Shown: piece by piece, positions 10,436-18,244 of the stretch
How positions within the stretch are numbered: the stretch's first letter is position 1
Layout: each line of letters starts with the position of its first letter
NCBI GenBank assembly: GCA_012735145.1
Contig: JAAYIA010000027.1
Span: 1-38,120, forward strand
DNA length: 38,120 bases
Reading direction: 5' to 3'
Source: Clostridiales bacterium
GTDB lineage: Bacteria; Bacillota; Clostridia; Peptostreptococcales; Anaerovoracaceae
Notes under the pieces: generated by a model
What the model saw: only the letters and a program-made list of their open reading frames with translations
Databases searched by the model: none
Told to the model about the DNA's origin: nothing
Position numbers and translations under genes: made by a program

Positions 10436-11314
10436 CTATTTAGTCTCTATAATAACTCTACGATAAGGTTCCTTACCTTCACTCCTTGTTTTGACTTTTC
10501 GATTATTCTGCAAAGTACAGTGAATAACTTTTCTCTCATAAGGATTCATTGGCTCAAGTGTAACCGGTCTTCCGCTTTTCTCTACTTTACCTGCTATTCG
10601 ATTTGCTAAGTTTTCAAGAGTTTTTTCTCTCTTTGTTCTGTAATTTTCAGCATCCAAAATGACTCTTATATATTTTTCTTCATCCTTGTTTACCATATAG
10701 CTTGCAAGACACTGAACTGCATCTAGAGTACTTCCTCTCTTTCCAATTATTGTTCCTGTATCTTTACCTGTAATTTCAACATAAATCAATTCATCATTTT
10801 TTTTGACATTAAAAGATAATTCTATTCCCATCTGCTCTGCTATATCACTAAGAAACTTTTCCACAGGATGATTCTCAACGGACTCAAGCTTCTTAACTTC
10901 CTCTAAAATTTTATCCTCTAAAGATAGTGTATATCTTCTAGCCTTTACAGATTTTTGAGTTCCCTTTTTTCTTGTTTCAACCTTTTCTCTTGCATCTGCA
11001 TCTTCTCGTTCTTCTTTTTCATATTTATCGTAATCTGCTCTTACTTCTTTAGGTAGTTTTTGTGCCGCATTTTCCGGGAGTCCAGCAAGTATAGCGTCTA
11101 TATCGTCAAAAGTTGCCTTTTCTTTAGATACAACACCCATATCTTCTTTGGCAATTACTCTTACCTTTGCAAGCTTAGATCCTATTCCTAAGAAACCGCT
11201 TGCGGATTCTTCAAGTATTTCTACCTCTACCTCATCTCTTTCGAGCTTGAGATCTTTAAGTGCGAGCTTAACCGCAGTTTCTACATCCACTCCCCATTTT
11301 TCTGAAGATCTCAT
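10436..11314 (-). CDS. jag: Jag/KhpB RNA-binding protein
   Basis: A 292-residue protein with the three-part KhpB architecture: an N-terminal Jag-N domain (about 1-52, with GFLGIGSKLAKVRV), a KH domain (about 150-225) containing GTIIGKRGSTLD, and a C-terminal R3H domain (about 230-292) with the motif-bearing NPYERKVIH. A charged linker of about 90 residues joins Jag-N to KH, making it longer than the usual roughly 210 residues. In other Firmicutes KhpB pairs with KhpA as an RNA chaperone affecting cell division and elongation. The ATG overlaps the yidC stop (TAATG), so translation is probably coupled. It is the last gene of the operon, with a terminator 35 bases on. Confidence 0.96.
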   Translation of the reverse strand: MRSSEKWGVDVETAVKLALKDLKLERDEVEVEILEESASGFLGIGSKLAKVRVIAKEDMGVVSKEKATFDDIDAILAGLPENAAQKLPKEVRADYDKYEKEEREDADAREKVETRKKGTQKSVKARRYTLSLEDKILEEVKKLESVENHPVEKFLSDIAEQMGIELSFNVKKNDELIYVEITGKDTGTIIGKRGSTLDAVQCLASYMVNKDEEKYIRVILDAENYRTKREKTLENLANRIAGKVEKSGRPVTLEPMNPYERKVIHCTLQNNRKVKTRSEGKEPYRRVIIETK

Positions 11315-12075
11315 TAATTATAACTTCCTTTCATTCTTGCTCTTCTTTTGCGAGCAATCTCTTTCTCTGCTTTTGCAGTAAGCTTTCTTCTATCGCTTTC
11401 TTCTTTCATCTTATCCTTTATCTTATTAATTCTAAGATTAAAGAATATTTGCATAAACTGTCCTCCTGCCCAGTAAATGGCAAGTCCTGCAGGATATGAT
11501 CTTGCAAGCCACAATATACTGATAGGAAAAAAGTATTTCATTACAGCATTCATTGCTTGATTTTGTCCCGGAGATGCTCCAGGTTGCTGTGTCATTGCGC
11601 TATTCATACTAAATGCGAAGAATGTTGCTATACCTGCTGCAAGAGGAAGTACCCATATATCCGGTTGTGCCAAATCCTTAATCCACAAAAAAGCTTCGTG
11701 ATTAGCAAACATCATCTCACTACCGGCAGGCATATACTTCATTGGATTTCTTAAAAGCGCAAAAAGACCCATAATTATTGGGAACTGAATAAGCATCGGT
11801 AAACATCCGCTCATCGGATTAAAACCGGATTCAGCATAAACCTTTTGCATTTCCTCATTCATCTTTTCTTTATCGTCAGCATACCTACGCTGTATATCCT
11901 TGGTTTTTTCTGACATATCTCCAAGATTTGCAGTAGATTTGATTTGTTTTGCATACATAGGATACAAAGCGACCTTAACTATTACTGTTAAAATAATCAA
12001 GGAGATTCCGTAATTTCCTACCAATTTATAGATTAACATCAGAAAATATCCGATTGGTTTTGCAATAATTCCCAT
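11314..12075 (-). CDS. yidC: Membrane protein insertase YidC (short Gram-positive type)
   Basis: A 253-residue YidC/Oxa1/Alb3 insertase with five predicted membrane segments and no large extracytoplasmic P1 domain, as in Gram-positive YidC. Recognisable blocks are YGISLIILTVIVK, a cytoplasmic helical hairpin (about 43-85) and NPMSGCLPMLIQFPI. The C-terminal tail is strongly basic (KAEKEIARKRRARMKG), as in forms that contact the ribosome. Lys35 stands where the hydrophilic-groove Arg is found in B. subtilis; I believe Lys is common in Clostridia. No lipobox is visible at the N-terminus. The ATG is preceded by GGAG. It lies 14 bases after yidD and overlaps jag by one base. Confidence 0.97.
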   Translation of the reverse strand: MGIIAKPIGYFLMLIYKLVGNYGISLIILTVIVKVALYPMYAKQIKSTANLGDMSEKTKDIQRRYADDKEKMNEEMQKVYAESGFNPMSGCLPMLIQFPIIMGLFALLRNPMKYMPAGSEMMFANHEAFLWIKDLAQPDIWVLPLAAGIATFFAFSMNSAMTQQPGASPGQNQAMNAVMKYFFPISILWLARSYPAGLAIYWAGGQFMQIFFNLRINKIKDKMKEESDRRKLTAKAEKEIARKRRARMKGSYN

Positions 12076-12089
12076 TAAATTTCTCCGTT

Positions 12090-12320
12090 CTATGGCACAG
12101 GGTCATACCCACCCGGGCGTCCCGGATGACATCTTAATATTCTTCTTATACCAAGCCAACTACCTTTTAATGCTCCATATTTTTCTACAGCCTCTATAAA
12201 ATACTGACTGCAAGTTGGTCTGTATCTACAATGTCCTCCCAAATATGGGGATATGCCTATTTGGTACGCCCTCACCAAACTAATCATTATCTTTTCAATA
12301 AATCTTTTTTTTCTAACCAT
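12090..12320 (-). CDS. yidD: Membrane protein insertion efficiency factor YidD
   Basis: A 76-residue protein covering the whole YidD family, with [18 protein letters not shown], three Cys in all, and the closing [12 protein letters not shown]. In E. coli it is a small inner-face membrane-associated protein that helps YidC-dependent insertion. Its ATG lies 8 bases inside the end of rnpA, and there is no strong ribosome site of its own, so translation is probably coupled to rnpA. yidC follows after 14 bases. Confidence 0.96.
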   Translation of the reverse strand: MVRKKRFIEKIMISLVRAYQIGISPYLGGHCRYRPTCSQYFIEAVEKYGALKGSWLGIRRILRCHPGRPGGYDPVP

Positions 12321-12684
12321 TTCTTTTATTTATTCCCGACTTTTTTTCTATAAGACCGCAATTTATCAAAGCCCTCTTCATCGATGCTTCAACTTCACTT
12401 TGTCCACTATTTAAAATATTTCTTCTTGCTACAAATATTACATCGTAACCTAAACGAAGCTCTTCTTTCAAAACCCGAAAAGATTCTCTCATAAGCCTGC
12501 GTGCTCTATTTCTCTCAACAGAATTTCCTACTTTCTTGCTTGCAACAAATGCAACTCTGTTGTATTCGAATTGATTCTTCTTATAAAGAACAACTGTATA
12601 CTGGCTTCCTTTTGAACTTCCTCTTTTATATACTTTGTTGAAATCCGATTGGTTTCTTAATGTGAATTTTCTTTGATCTCTCAT
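12313..12684 (-). CDS. rnpA: Ribonuclease P protein component
   Basis: A 123-residue basic protein, the C5-type subunit that helps the RNase P RNA remove tRNA 5' leaders. The family RNR motif is seen in [19 protein letters not shown], and the N-terminal [16 protein letters not shown] is typical. It lies 15 bases after rpmH and overlaps yidD by 8 bases. Its ribosome site is weak (GGTATCCCG before ATG), which may keep RnpA low compared with the highly translated L34 from the same message. The RNase P RNA itself is not in the window. Confidence 0.97.
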   Translation of the reverse strand: MRDQRKFTLRNQSDFNKVYKRGSSKGSQYTVVLYKKNQFEYNRVAFVASKKVGNSVERNRARRLMRESFRVLKEELRLGYDVIFVARRNILNSGQSEVEASMKRALINCGLIEKKSGINKRNG

Positions 12685-12699
12685 CGGGATACCATTCGA

Positions 12700-12834
12700 C
12701 TAAGCTGTTAATGCTTTTCTGCCTCTTAATCTTCTTCTTTTAATAACTTTGCGACCACTTGGAGATGCCATTCTTTTACGAAAACCGTGCTCCTTCAATC
12801 TCTGTCTTTTTTTTGGTTGATAGGTTCTTTTCAT
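12700..12834 (-). CDS. rpmH: 50S ribosomal protein L34
   Basis: A 44-residue protein identical in layout to bacterial L34: [18 protein letters not shown], then [14 protein letters not shown] and the closing GRKALTA. Its ATG at 12834 is preceded by AAGGAG at ideal distance. The frame remains open 26 codons further upstream, but that part does not resemble L34. It is the first gene of the rpmH-rnpA-yidD-yidC-jag operon and is read away from oriC from a near-consensus promoter. Confidence 0.98.
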   Translation of the reverse strand: MKRTYQPKKRQRLKEHGFRKRMASPSGRKVIKRRRLRGRKALTA

Positions 12835-12915
12835 TTTAATACTCCTTAATTTCTTATCTTTGTAATAACTATTATTAGGTTGCTCTCTAAATTCCAAAAG
12901 CATACATGCCAAAAC

Positions 12916-12944
12916 ATTATAATTTAAGGACTTTTACAAGTCAA
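12916..12944 (-). promoter_or_regulatory. Strong sigma-A promoter of the rpmH operon
   Basis: The minus strand reads TTGACT (12944-12939), a 17-base spacer, then TATAAT (12921-12916). This is nearly perfect. The expected start near 12909 leaves a leader of about 75 nt. A second weaker pair, TTGGAA (12897-12892) and TAATAG (12874-12869), also with a 17-base spacer, lies closer to the gene. Confidence 0.8.
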
Positions 12945-13186
12945 ATTTTAAACAACTTCTTGAGCATTTATTAATCTTTTTCTTGTGTCTAAATAAAAAA
13001 CATTCTTTACAAAAAGATAGTTATACACAACATGTGGTATCTCCTTTAATTTATTAACAATTTTATTAACAATATGTGGAAAACTTTCTTTTTGATATAT
13101 AACTTACTTTAATTTTCTTCATTTTAAGCATTTGAATATGTGGATATCTTTATGTAAAATATGTTAATAACGATTAGGAGATACAT
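12945..13186. other. oriC: oriC, upstream part (DnaA-box cluster before dnaA)
   Basis: A very AT-rich 240-base gap between the divergent rpmH and dnaA. DnaA-box candidates are TTATACACA (13021-13029, plus, one mismatch to TTATCCACA), TTTTCCACA (13075-13083, minus, one mismatch), ATATCCACA (13139-13147, minus, one mismatch) and TTAGACACA (12984-12992, minus, two mismatches). The different 9-mer TTATTAACA occurs at 13051-13059 and 13063-13071 (plus) and 13162-13170 (minus). No exact TTATCCACA occurs. Position between rpmH and dnaA, and the strand switch of nearly all genes here, support the origin call. It corresponds to the upstream half of the bipartite Bacillus-type origin. Confidence 0.85.
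13132..13160 (+). promoter_or_regulatory. dnaA promoter with a DnaA box in its spacer
   Basis: TTGAAT (13132-13137), a 17-base spacer and TAAAAT (13155-13160). The spacer contains the DnaA-box-like TGTGGATAT (13139-13147), and TGTTAATAA (13162-13170) covers the expected start near 13167. DnaA bound at either would block transcription, giving autoregulation. Confidence 0.6.
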
Positions 13187-14530
13187 TTGGATAAAAACAA
13201 GATATGGGAAACAACACTTAATTTCCTCAAAGCAAATACAACTGATTTAAGCTACAATACCTGGATAGCTCCTCTGTATATTAAAAAAATTGAGGAAGAA
13301 ACGGGTATTATTTATCTTGCTTGGACTAATCAACCGGGACTTATAGATCATATCAATCAGCATTACTTACAACAGATTGAAAATTCTCTTAATAATTCCT
13401 TAGATAAAAATTACAGAGTTATTATTAAGCATGATAAAGAATATGAAATACCCAAAATTGATACCATAAATAAAAAAAATACACTTAATCAAGAAAATCT
13501 GTTTAATCCCAGATTTAATTTTGAGAATTTCGTTGTTGGAAACTCTAATAAATATGCACATGCTGTTTCAGTTGCAGTAGCTGAAAATCCGGGAGATATA
13601 TATAATCCTCTTTTCATTTATGGTGGCTCAGGGCTTGGAAAAACTCATTTAATGCAAGCGATAGGTGTTCATATAATAAGAAATAATCCATCAGCAAAGG
13701 TTTTATATGTTTCTTCTGAAATGTTCACGAATGAAATGATATCAGCTATTAATGATAATAAAACTAGAGTTTTCCGTAATAAATACAGAAAACTAGATGT
13801 TTTACTTATCGATGATATTCAATTTCTAGAGGGTAAAGACGCTACGCAAGAAGAATTTTTTCACACATTTGAAGCACTTTATCAAAACAACAAACAAATT
13901 ATTATAACAAGTGACTGCCCACCTGTAAGTTTAAAAGGTCTTGATGAAAGACTAAGAACTAGATTTAGCTGGAATATGATAGCTGATATACAACCTCCAG
14001 ATTATGAAACAAGAGTTGCTATTCTTAAGAATTTAGTCGATAAATCAGATGTTGAAATGAATTCTTCTCTTTATCAAGTTATTTGTTTTATTGCAGAACA
14101 AGTAAAAGATAATATAAGAGAGCTTGAAGGTGCTTATAATAGAGTTATAGGATTAACCCAGCTTCTCGGAGAAAGTATAACTATTGAGAGTGCAGAAAAC
14201 ATACTAAAAGATATTATTAGTGACAATGATCAAGCTATTGCACCAGAAAGAATAAGAACTATTGTTGCTCAGCATTTTAAAATTAAATTATCAGATATGG
14301 ATTCTCCAAAAAGAAATGCTGAAATTGCTCTTCCAAGACAAATTGCAATGTATTTATGCAGAGTAACAACTGATCTTTCTCTAAACAATATAGGAAAATT
14401 ATTTGGAAACAGACATTATTCAACAGTAATACATGCAGTTGAAAAAATTACAAATGATTTAAAAAGAGATGAAGAATTAAAAAATAATTTAGAAATTATA
14501 AATGCAAAATTAAAATCAAAAAAAAGGTAA
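13187..14530 (+). CDS. dnaA: Chromosomal replication initiator DnaA
   Basis: A 447-residue initiator. Domain I is about 1-85 and the short linker domain II about 86-108. The AAA+ domain III begins about 109, with Walker A GGSGLGKT (146-153) and Walker B LLIDDIQF (206-213). Domain IV is about 340-447 for DNA binding. The signature in domain IV reads FGNRHYSTVIHA (406-417), whereas the usual form is FGGRDHTTVxHA, so three neighbouring recognition residues differ. The start is TTG at 13187 with TTAGGAG 6 bases upstream; TTG starts lower output and are seen for other dnaA genes. GC is far below that of the rpmH side. Gene identity is certain. Confidence 0.98.
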   Translation: MDKNKIWETTLNFLKANTTDLSYNTWIAPLYIKKIEEETGIIYLAWTNQPGLIDHINQHYLQQIENSLNNSLDKNYRVIIKHDKEYEIPKIDTINKKNTLNQENLFNPRFNFENFVVGNSNKYAHAVSVAVAENPGDIYNPLFIYGGSGLGKTHLMQAIGVHIIRNNPSAKVLYVSSEMFTNEMISAINDNKTRVFRNKYRKLDVLLIDDIQFLEGKDATQEEFFHTFEALYQNNKQIIITSDCPPVSLKGLDERLRTRFSWNMIADIQPPDYETRVAILKNLVDKSDVEMNSSLYQVICFIAEQVKDNIRELEGAYNRVIGLTQLLGESITIESAENILKDIISDNDQAIAPERIRTIVAQHFKIKLSDMDSPKRNAEIALPRQIAMYLCRVTTDLSLNNIGKLFGNRHYSTVIHAVEKITNDLKRDEELKNNLEIINAKLKSKKR

Positions 14531-14735
14531 TTTATTTTTCAACATGATTTCCATAAATTATTGATATACTTATTAACATAAAATAACTGTTAAACTTATT
14601 GAAATTTCTATCAGTTTAACAGTTATAGAAGTTATCAACACTGCCTACTATTACTACTAAAATTATTTATATAATAATAAAGAGATTTTCTCTTAACTAT
14701 CCGTATAATACTATCAAAAAAGAAAAGGAACAGAA
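14531..14735 (+). other. oriC: oriC, downstream part: DnaA box, DnaA-trios and AT-rich unwinding site
   Basis: The dnaA-dnaN gap. TTATTAACA is at 14570-14578. A perfect 13-base inverted repeat (14583-14595 with 14614-14626) follows. Then TTATCAACA (14632-14640, one mismatch to the DnaA box), four bases CTGC, and five consecutive triplets CTA CTA TTA CTA CTA (14645-14659). On the complementary strand read 3' to 5' these are GAT GAT AAT GAT GAT, the DnaA-trio pattern known from B. subtilis. An A/T-only run follows (about 14660-14680). Order, spacing and location match the B. subtilis unwinding system between dnaA and dnaN. Confidence 0.8.
14704..14709 (+). promoter_or_regulatory. -10 box of a dnaN promoter
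   Basis: TATAAT at 14704-14709, with no good -35. The expected start near 14716 would leave about a 20-nt leader holding AAAAGGAA before the dnaN ATG. dnaN may also be reached from the dnaA promoter. Confidence 0.4.
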
Positions 14736-15839
14736 ATGAAATTTTATTGTAATAAGAATGAATTAAATAAGGCTTTAAGCAATGTTTCTCATTCAGTGCC
14801 GGTAAGAACAACTACAAGTATACTTGAGGGAATACTTGTGGAAATTAAAGATGAAAAGATGGTTCTTACAGCGACCGATACAACAATGATCATTGAAACA
14901 ACTATATCGGTTTACTGTGATGACGAATTTTCTTTTGTTGTTCCTGCAAAACTTTTTTCAGGAATTATAAGTAAACTTCCCGAAGAAGAAATAATGATGG
15001 AATATAATCCGAAAAAGGAGAAACTAAATATAAAATCGGGAGGATCAAATGCGGATATTATATGTTTCAAATCTGACGATTTTCCGAAGATAAAAATTCA
15101 AGATGGAGAAAATGTAATATTTCTAAATAAAGAAGATGTAAAGAAAATAATAAAAAAAACAGCTTTTAGTGCCTCAAGTGATGAATTCAATGGAATTCTT
15201 ACAGGAGTTTTACTTCAAATTGAAAATAAAAATATGAAAATGGTAGGTGTGGATCCTTTCAGAATAGCGACATATAATATTGAAATTGAAAACGAAGAAT
15301 CTGTTAGTGTTGTTATTCCTGCAAAACTCATAAATGATGTTTCCAAAATAATAAATGATGAAGGCGAAGAAAATATGTCTCTGGAGATATCAGAAAAAAA
15401 AGTTATTATGAAATTCGACAATAATAAGGTTATAATAAATACTTTTACAGGAAAATACATTGATTATGAAAGAATAATTAATAAGGATGGCAATATAAAT
15501 GTAAGAGTGAAAAAAGATGATTTATTAAAAAGTATAGATAGAGCATCATTGCTAACGTCTTTACAAAATAATAATCTAATAAGATTTAATATTGAAAACA
15601 ATGTTATTATTATTAATTCTCTGAACGAAGAAGGAAATATAGAAGAAAAAATAGAAGTAATAAAAGAAGGTGAAGATATTCAAATTGGATTAAATTCAAA
15701 ATATCTTAAGGATGTATTGAGTGTAATTGAAGAAGAAGAAATAATAATGAATATGAAAGATAGTACAAGTCCATGTATTATAAAGCCTCTAAAAGGGGAA
15801 ACATATAAGTATCTCATTCTGCCTATAAGATTGAGTTAA
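14736..15839 (+). CDS. dnaN: DNA polymerase III beta subunit (sliding clamp)
   Basis: A 367-residue beta clamp, normal length, with the three repeated clamp domains in order. The N-terminus MKFYCNKNELNKALSNVSHSVP resembles the usual start. VPAKLFSGIISKLP in domain 1, VDPFRIAT in domain 2, and the closing YKYLILPIRLS (usual YxYLIMPxR) are typical. It encircles DNA as a dimer and tethers polymerase and repair enzymes. The sequence is very rich in Lys, Glu, Ile and Asn, in line with the low GC here. AAAAGGAA precedes the ATG. recF, its usual follower, is absent; udp comes next after 37 bases. Confidence 0.97.
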   Translation: MKFYCNKNELNKALSNVSHSVPVRTTTSILEGILVEIKDEKMVLTATDTTMIIETTISVYCDDEFSFVVPAKLFSGIISKLPEEEIMMEYNPKKEKLNIKSGGSNADIICFKSDDFPKIKIQDGENVIFLNKEDVKKIIKKTAFSASSDEFNGILTGVLLQIENKNMKMVGVDPFRIATYNIEIENEESVSVVIPAKLINDVSKIINDEGEENMSLEISEKKVIMKFDNNKVIINTFTGKYIDYERIINKDGNINVRVKKDDLLKSIDRASLLTSLQNNNLIRFNIENNVIIINSLNEEGNIEEKIEVIKEGEDIQIGLNSKYLKDVLSVIEEEEIIMNMKDSTSPCIIKPLKGETYKYLILPIRLS

Positions 15840-15876
15840 AAAATTATCACTTTCAACAATATAAGGAGTTTAGATA

Positions 15877-16659
15877 GTGATTGATTATACAGAGGGATTA
15901 GGAAAAGAATATCATATAGGTTTAAAAAAAGGTGATGTTGGGAAATATGTAATCCTTACAGGTGATCCACAGAGATGTGTTAAGATTGCTAAATATTTTA
16001 ATAATCCTAATAAGGTATGTGAAAATAGAGAATATGTAACATATACAGGTGATATTGATGGAATAAAGGTAAGTGTTACAAGTACTGGAATAGGAGGTCC
16101 TTCTGCTTCTATTGCACTGGAAGAGCTGGTTAATATTGGTGCAAAATTTTTTATAAGAGTTGGAACTTGTGGAGGAATGCAACTTGATGTAGAAGGTGGA
16201 GATATTATTATTGCAACAGGATCTGTTAGGATGGAGGGAACCACTAAAGAGTATGTTCCTATTGAATATCCTGCAGTTGCAGATAATCAAATAACCAATG
16301 CTTTGATAGAATCAGCAAAGAAAAGTAAAATAAAATACCATGTTGGTGTTATTCAAAGTAAAGATTCATTTTATGGAGAACATCAACCGGAAAAACATCC
16401 TGTAGGTAAAGAATTAATTTCAAAATGGGAAGCATGGATTAAAATGGGATGTCTTGCTTCAGAAATGGAGTCAGCAGCACTTTTTATTACAGGTATGTAT
16501 AGAAAAGTAAAAGTTGGTTGTTGTTTATTAGTTCTAGCAAACCAAGAAAGAGAAAGGGAAGGTCTTACGAACAATCAAAACCATGATACTGATCCAATGA
16601 TTAGAATAGCAGTAGATTCAATTAGAAATCTTATAGTACAAGAAAAAAATAATATCTAA
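15877..16659 (+). CDS. udp: Uridine phosphorylase
   Basis: A 260-residue nucleoside phosphorylase of the PNP/UDP family, splitting uridine with phosphate into uracil and ribose-1-phosphate for salvage. Family blocks seen are TGDPQR (phosphate binding), STGIGGPSASIALEEL, FIRVGTCGG, GSVRMEGTTKEYVPIEYPAVAD, SKDSFYG and the ribose-binding SEMESAALF. The EYPAVAD and EMES blocks fit Udp better than DeoD. Start is GTG at 15877 with AAGGAG 9 bases upstream. It lies 37 bases after dnaN, so it could share its message. A nucleoside salvage gene is not usual between dnaN and mnmE and may have been inserted when the region was rearranged. Confidence 0.9.
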   Translation: MIDYTEGLGKEYHIGLKKGDVGKYVILTGDPQRCVKIAKYFNNPNKVCENREYVTYTGDIDGIKVSVTSTGIGGPSASIALEELVNIGAKFFIRVGTCGGMQLDVEGGDIIIATGSVRMEGTTKEYVPIEYPAVADNQITNALIESAKKSKIKYHVGVIQSKDSFYGEHQPEKHPVGKELISKWEAWIKMGCLASEMESAALFITGMYRKVKVGCCLLVLANQEREREGLTNNQNHDTDPMIRIAVDSIRNLIVQEKNNI

Positions 16660-16855
16660 AAATACACATAATATAAAAAAACAGTGATTCAAATATATGA
16701 AAAGCTGTTATTTTTATATAATAATATTAAGATATGAATAATTATATTATGATAATGATATAAAAAAACATAAATTTATAAAAAATATAATAATTATGAT
16801 ATTATAATTAAGTCGATATAATGAATTAGTTATACAAGAAGAAAAGAGGAAAAAA
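16660..16855 (+). promoter_or_regulatory. Extremely AT-rich gap with the mnmE promoter
   Basis: This 196-base gap is almost entirely A and T. TTATGA (16794-16799), a 17-base spacer and TATAAT (16817-16822) form a plausible mnmE promoter. A weak hairpin, AACAG with CTGTT followed by ATTTTTAT near 16681-16720, may end udp. AAGAGG precedes the mnmE ATG. No convincing DnaA box or RNA gene is seen. Confidence 0.5.
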
Positions 16856-18244
16856 ATGTCTGAAACGATAGCAGCAATTTCAACAGCTCCTGGAGAAGGT
16901 GGTATAGGAATTGTAAGGGTTAGTGGAGAATCCAGTAAAGAAATAATGAGCAGAGTTATGGATAATTTTCCTGATAATGTTAAGCCAAGAAATGCTTATT
17001 TTGGTAAAGTAACTGATGGAAAAGAAATAATTGATGAGGCTATTTTTATATATATGGAATCGCCATCTTCTTATACAGGAGAAGATATGTTAGAAATACA
17101 GGCGCATGGGAGTAATGTTTCTCTAAAAAAAATTCTTCGTGCTGTATTGAATTGTGGAGCTTATGGAATAAGAATAGCAGAACCTGGGGAATTTACAAAA
17201 ATTGCATTTTTAAACGGGAAAATGGACTTATCTCAGGCAGAAGCTGTAATAGATATTATAAAGGCAAAAACCGATTTATCTCTTGAAATTGCAGAGAGTC
17301 AAATTGAAGGAAGATTGGGAAATTCTATAAGAAAAATGAGAGAAAATCTTCTTGATATATTAGCAAAGATGGCTGTAAATATTGATTATCCTGATGAAGA
17401 TATAGATCAAGTTGTTAATGATGAATTTGTGAATCAAATTAGATGGGTTTTATTGGATGTTGATGAATTATTAGATACTGCATCAATTGGACGTATTGCT
17501 AGAGAAGGAATAAAAATAGCGATTGTAGGTAAGCCAAATGTAGGTAAAAGTTCATTGATGAATGCACTACTTGGAGAAGGAAGGGTTATTGTTACAGATA
17601 TACCTGGAACAACAAGGGATACAGTCGAAGAAAGCGTTTCTCTTGGTGGAATACCTATAGTACTTATAGATACTGCTGGTATAAGGGATACTGATGATCG
17701 TGTTGAAAAAAAAGGAATAGAGAAAACAGAACAAGCAATAGCTTCTGCAGATATGGTAATGCTTGTTATTGATAGAAGTTCAGATCTTGAGGATGAGGAT
17801 AATAGAATAATTAAATTCGTTGAAAAGATGAATGGAGAAAAAATACTCGTTGTTCTTAATAAATCTGATCTTGGAGAATCAATAGATGAGGATACTATTA
17901 AGAAAAAAATTTCCGGCGTAACTGTTGTAACAACAGCACTTACAGAAAAAAAATCTTTAGAAGCAGCACTAAAAGTTTCAGAAGCTGTAGGAAAAATGTT
18001 TGGAATAGGTAATATTAATCCTTCCGAATCAAATATTGTTACCAATGAAAGACAAATACAAATGTTAAAAAATGCAAGTATGAATCTAAGTGATGCTATA
18101 ACAATGCTTCAAAATGGGGAATCAATTGAAATTGCAGAGCTTTCAGTGCATTATGCTTATGATTCTCTGGGAAAAATTATAGGAGAAGAGGCAGGAGAAG
18201 AAATATTAAACACAGTTTTTAGTAAATTTTGTCTTGGAAAATAA
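16856..18244 (+). CDS. mnmE: tRNA modification GTPase MnmE
   Basis: A 462-residue GTPase that, with MnmG, places the 5-(carboxymethyl)aminomethyl group on the wobble uridine of certain tRNAs. The N-terminal tetrahydrofolate-binding domain (1-120) starts SETIAAISTAPGEGGIGIVRVSG. The central helical domain encloses the G domain: G1 GKPNVGKS (225-232), G2 region GTTRDT, G3 DTAGIRDT, G4 NKSD (335-338). The C-terminus ends FCLGK with the catalytic Cys459. Length is normal. Its stop overlaps the mnmG ATG as TAATG, so the two subunits of one complex are translationally coupled. In most Firmicutes it follows jag; here it is on the opposite side of oriC. Confidence 0.98.
   Translation: MSETIAAISTAPGEGGIGIVRVSGESSKEIMSRVMDNFPDNVKPRNAYFGKVTDGKEIIDEAIFIYMESPSSYTGEDMLEIQAHGSNVSLKKILRAVLNCGAYGIRIAEPGEFTKIAFLNGKMDLSQAEAVIDIIKAKTDLSLEIAESQIEGRLGNSIRKMRENLLDILAKMAVNIDYPDEDIDQVVNDEFVNQIRWVLLDVDELLDTASIGRIAREGIKIAIVGKPNVGKSSLMNALLGEGRVIVTDIPGTTRDTVEESVSLGGIPIVLIDTAGIRDTDDRVEKKGIEKTEQAIASADMVMLVIDRSSDLEDEDNRIIKFVEKMNGEKILVVLNKSDLGESIDEDTIKKKISGVTVVTTALTEKKSLEAALKVSEAVGKMFGIGNINPSESNIVTNERQIQMLKNASMNLSDAITMLQNGESIEIAELSVHYAYDSLGKIIGEEAGEEILNTVFSKFCLGK

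Noticed and set aside
11950-11990. YidC has Lys at the groove Arg position
   Set aside because: A conservative change that I believe is common in clostridial YidC proteins.
16660-16855. Very AT-rich udp-mnmE gap as a third origin element
   Set aside because: It has no DnaA box with one or no mismatch and no DnaA-trio; a promoter explains the useful part.
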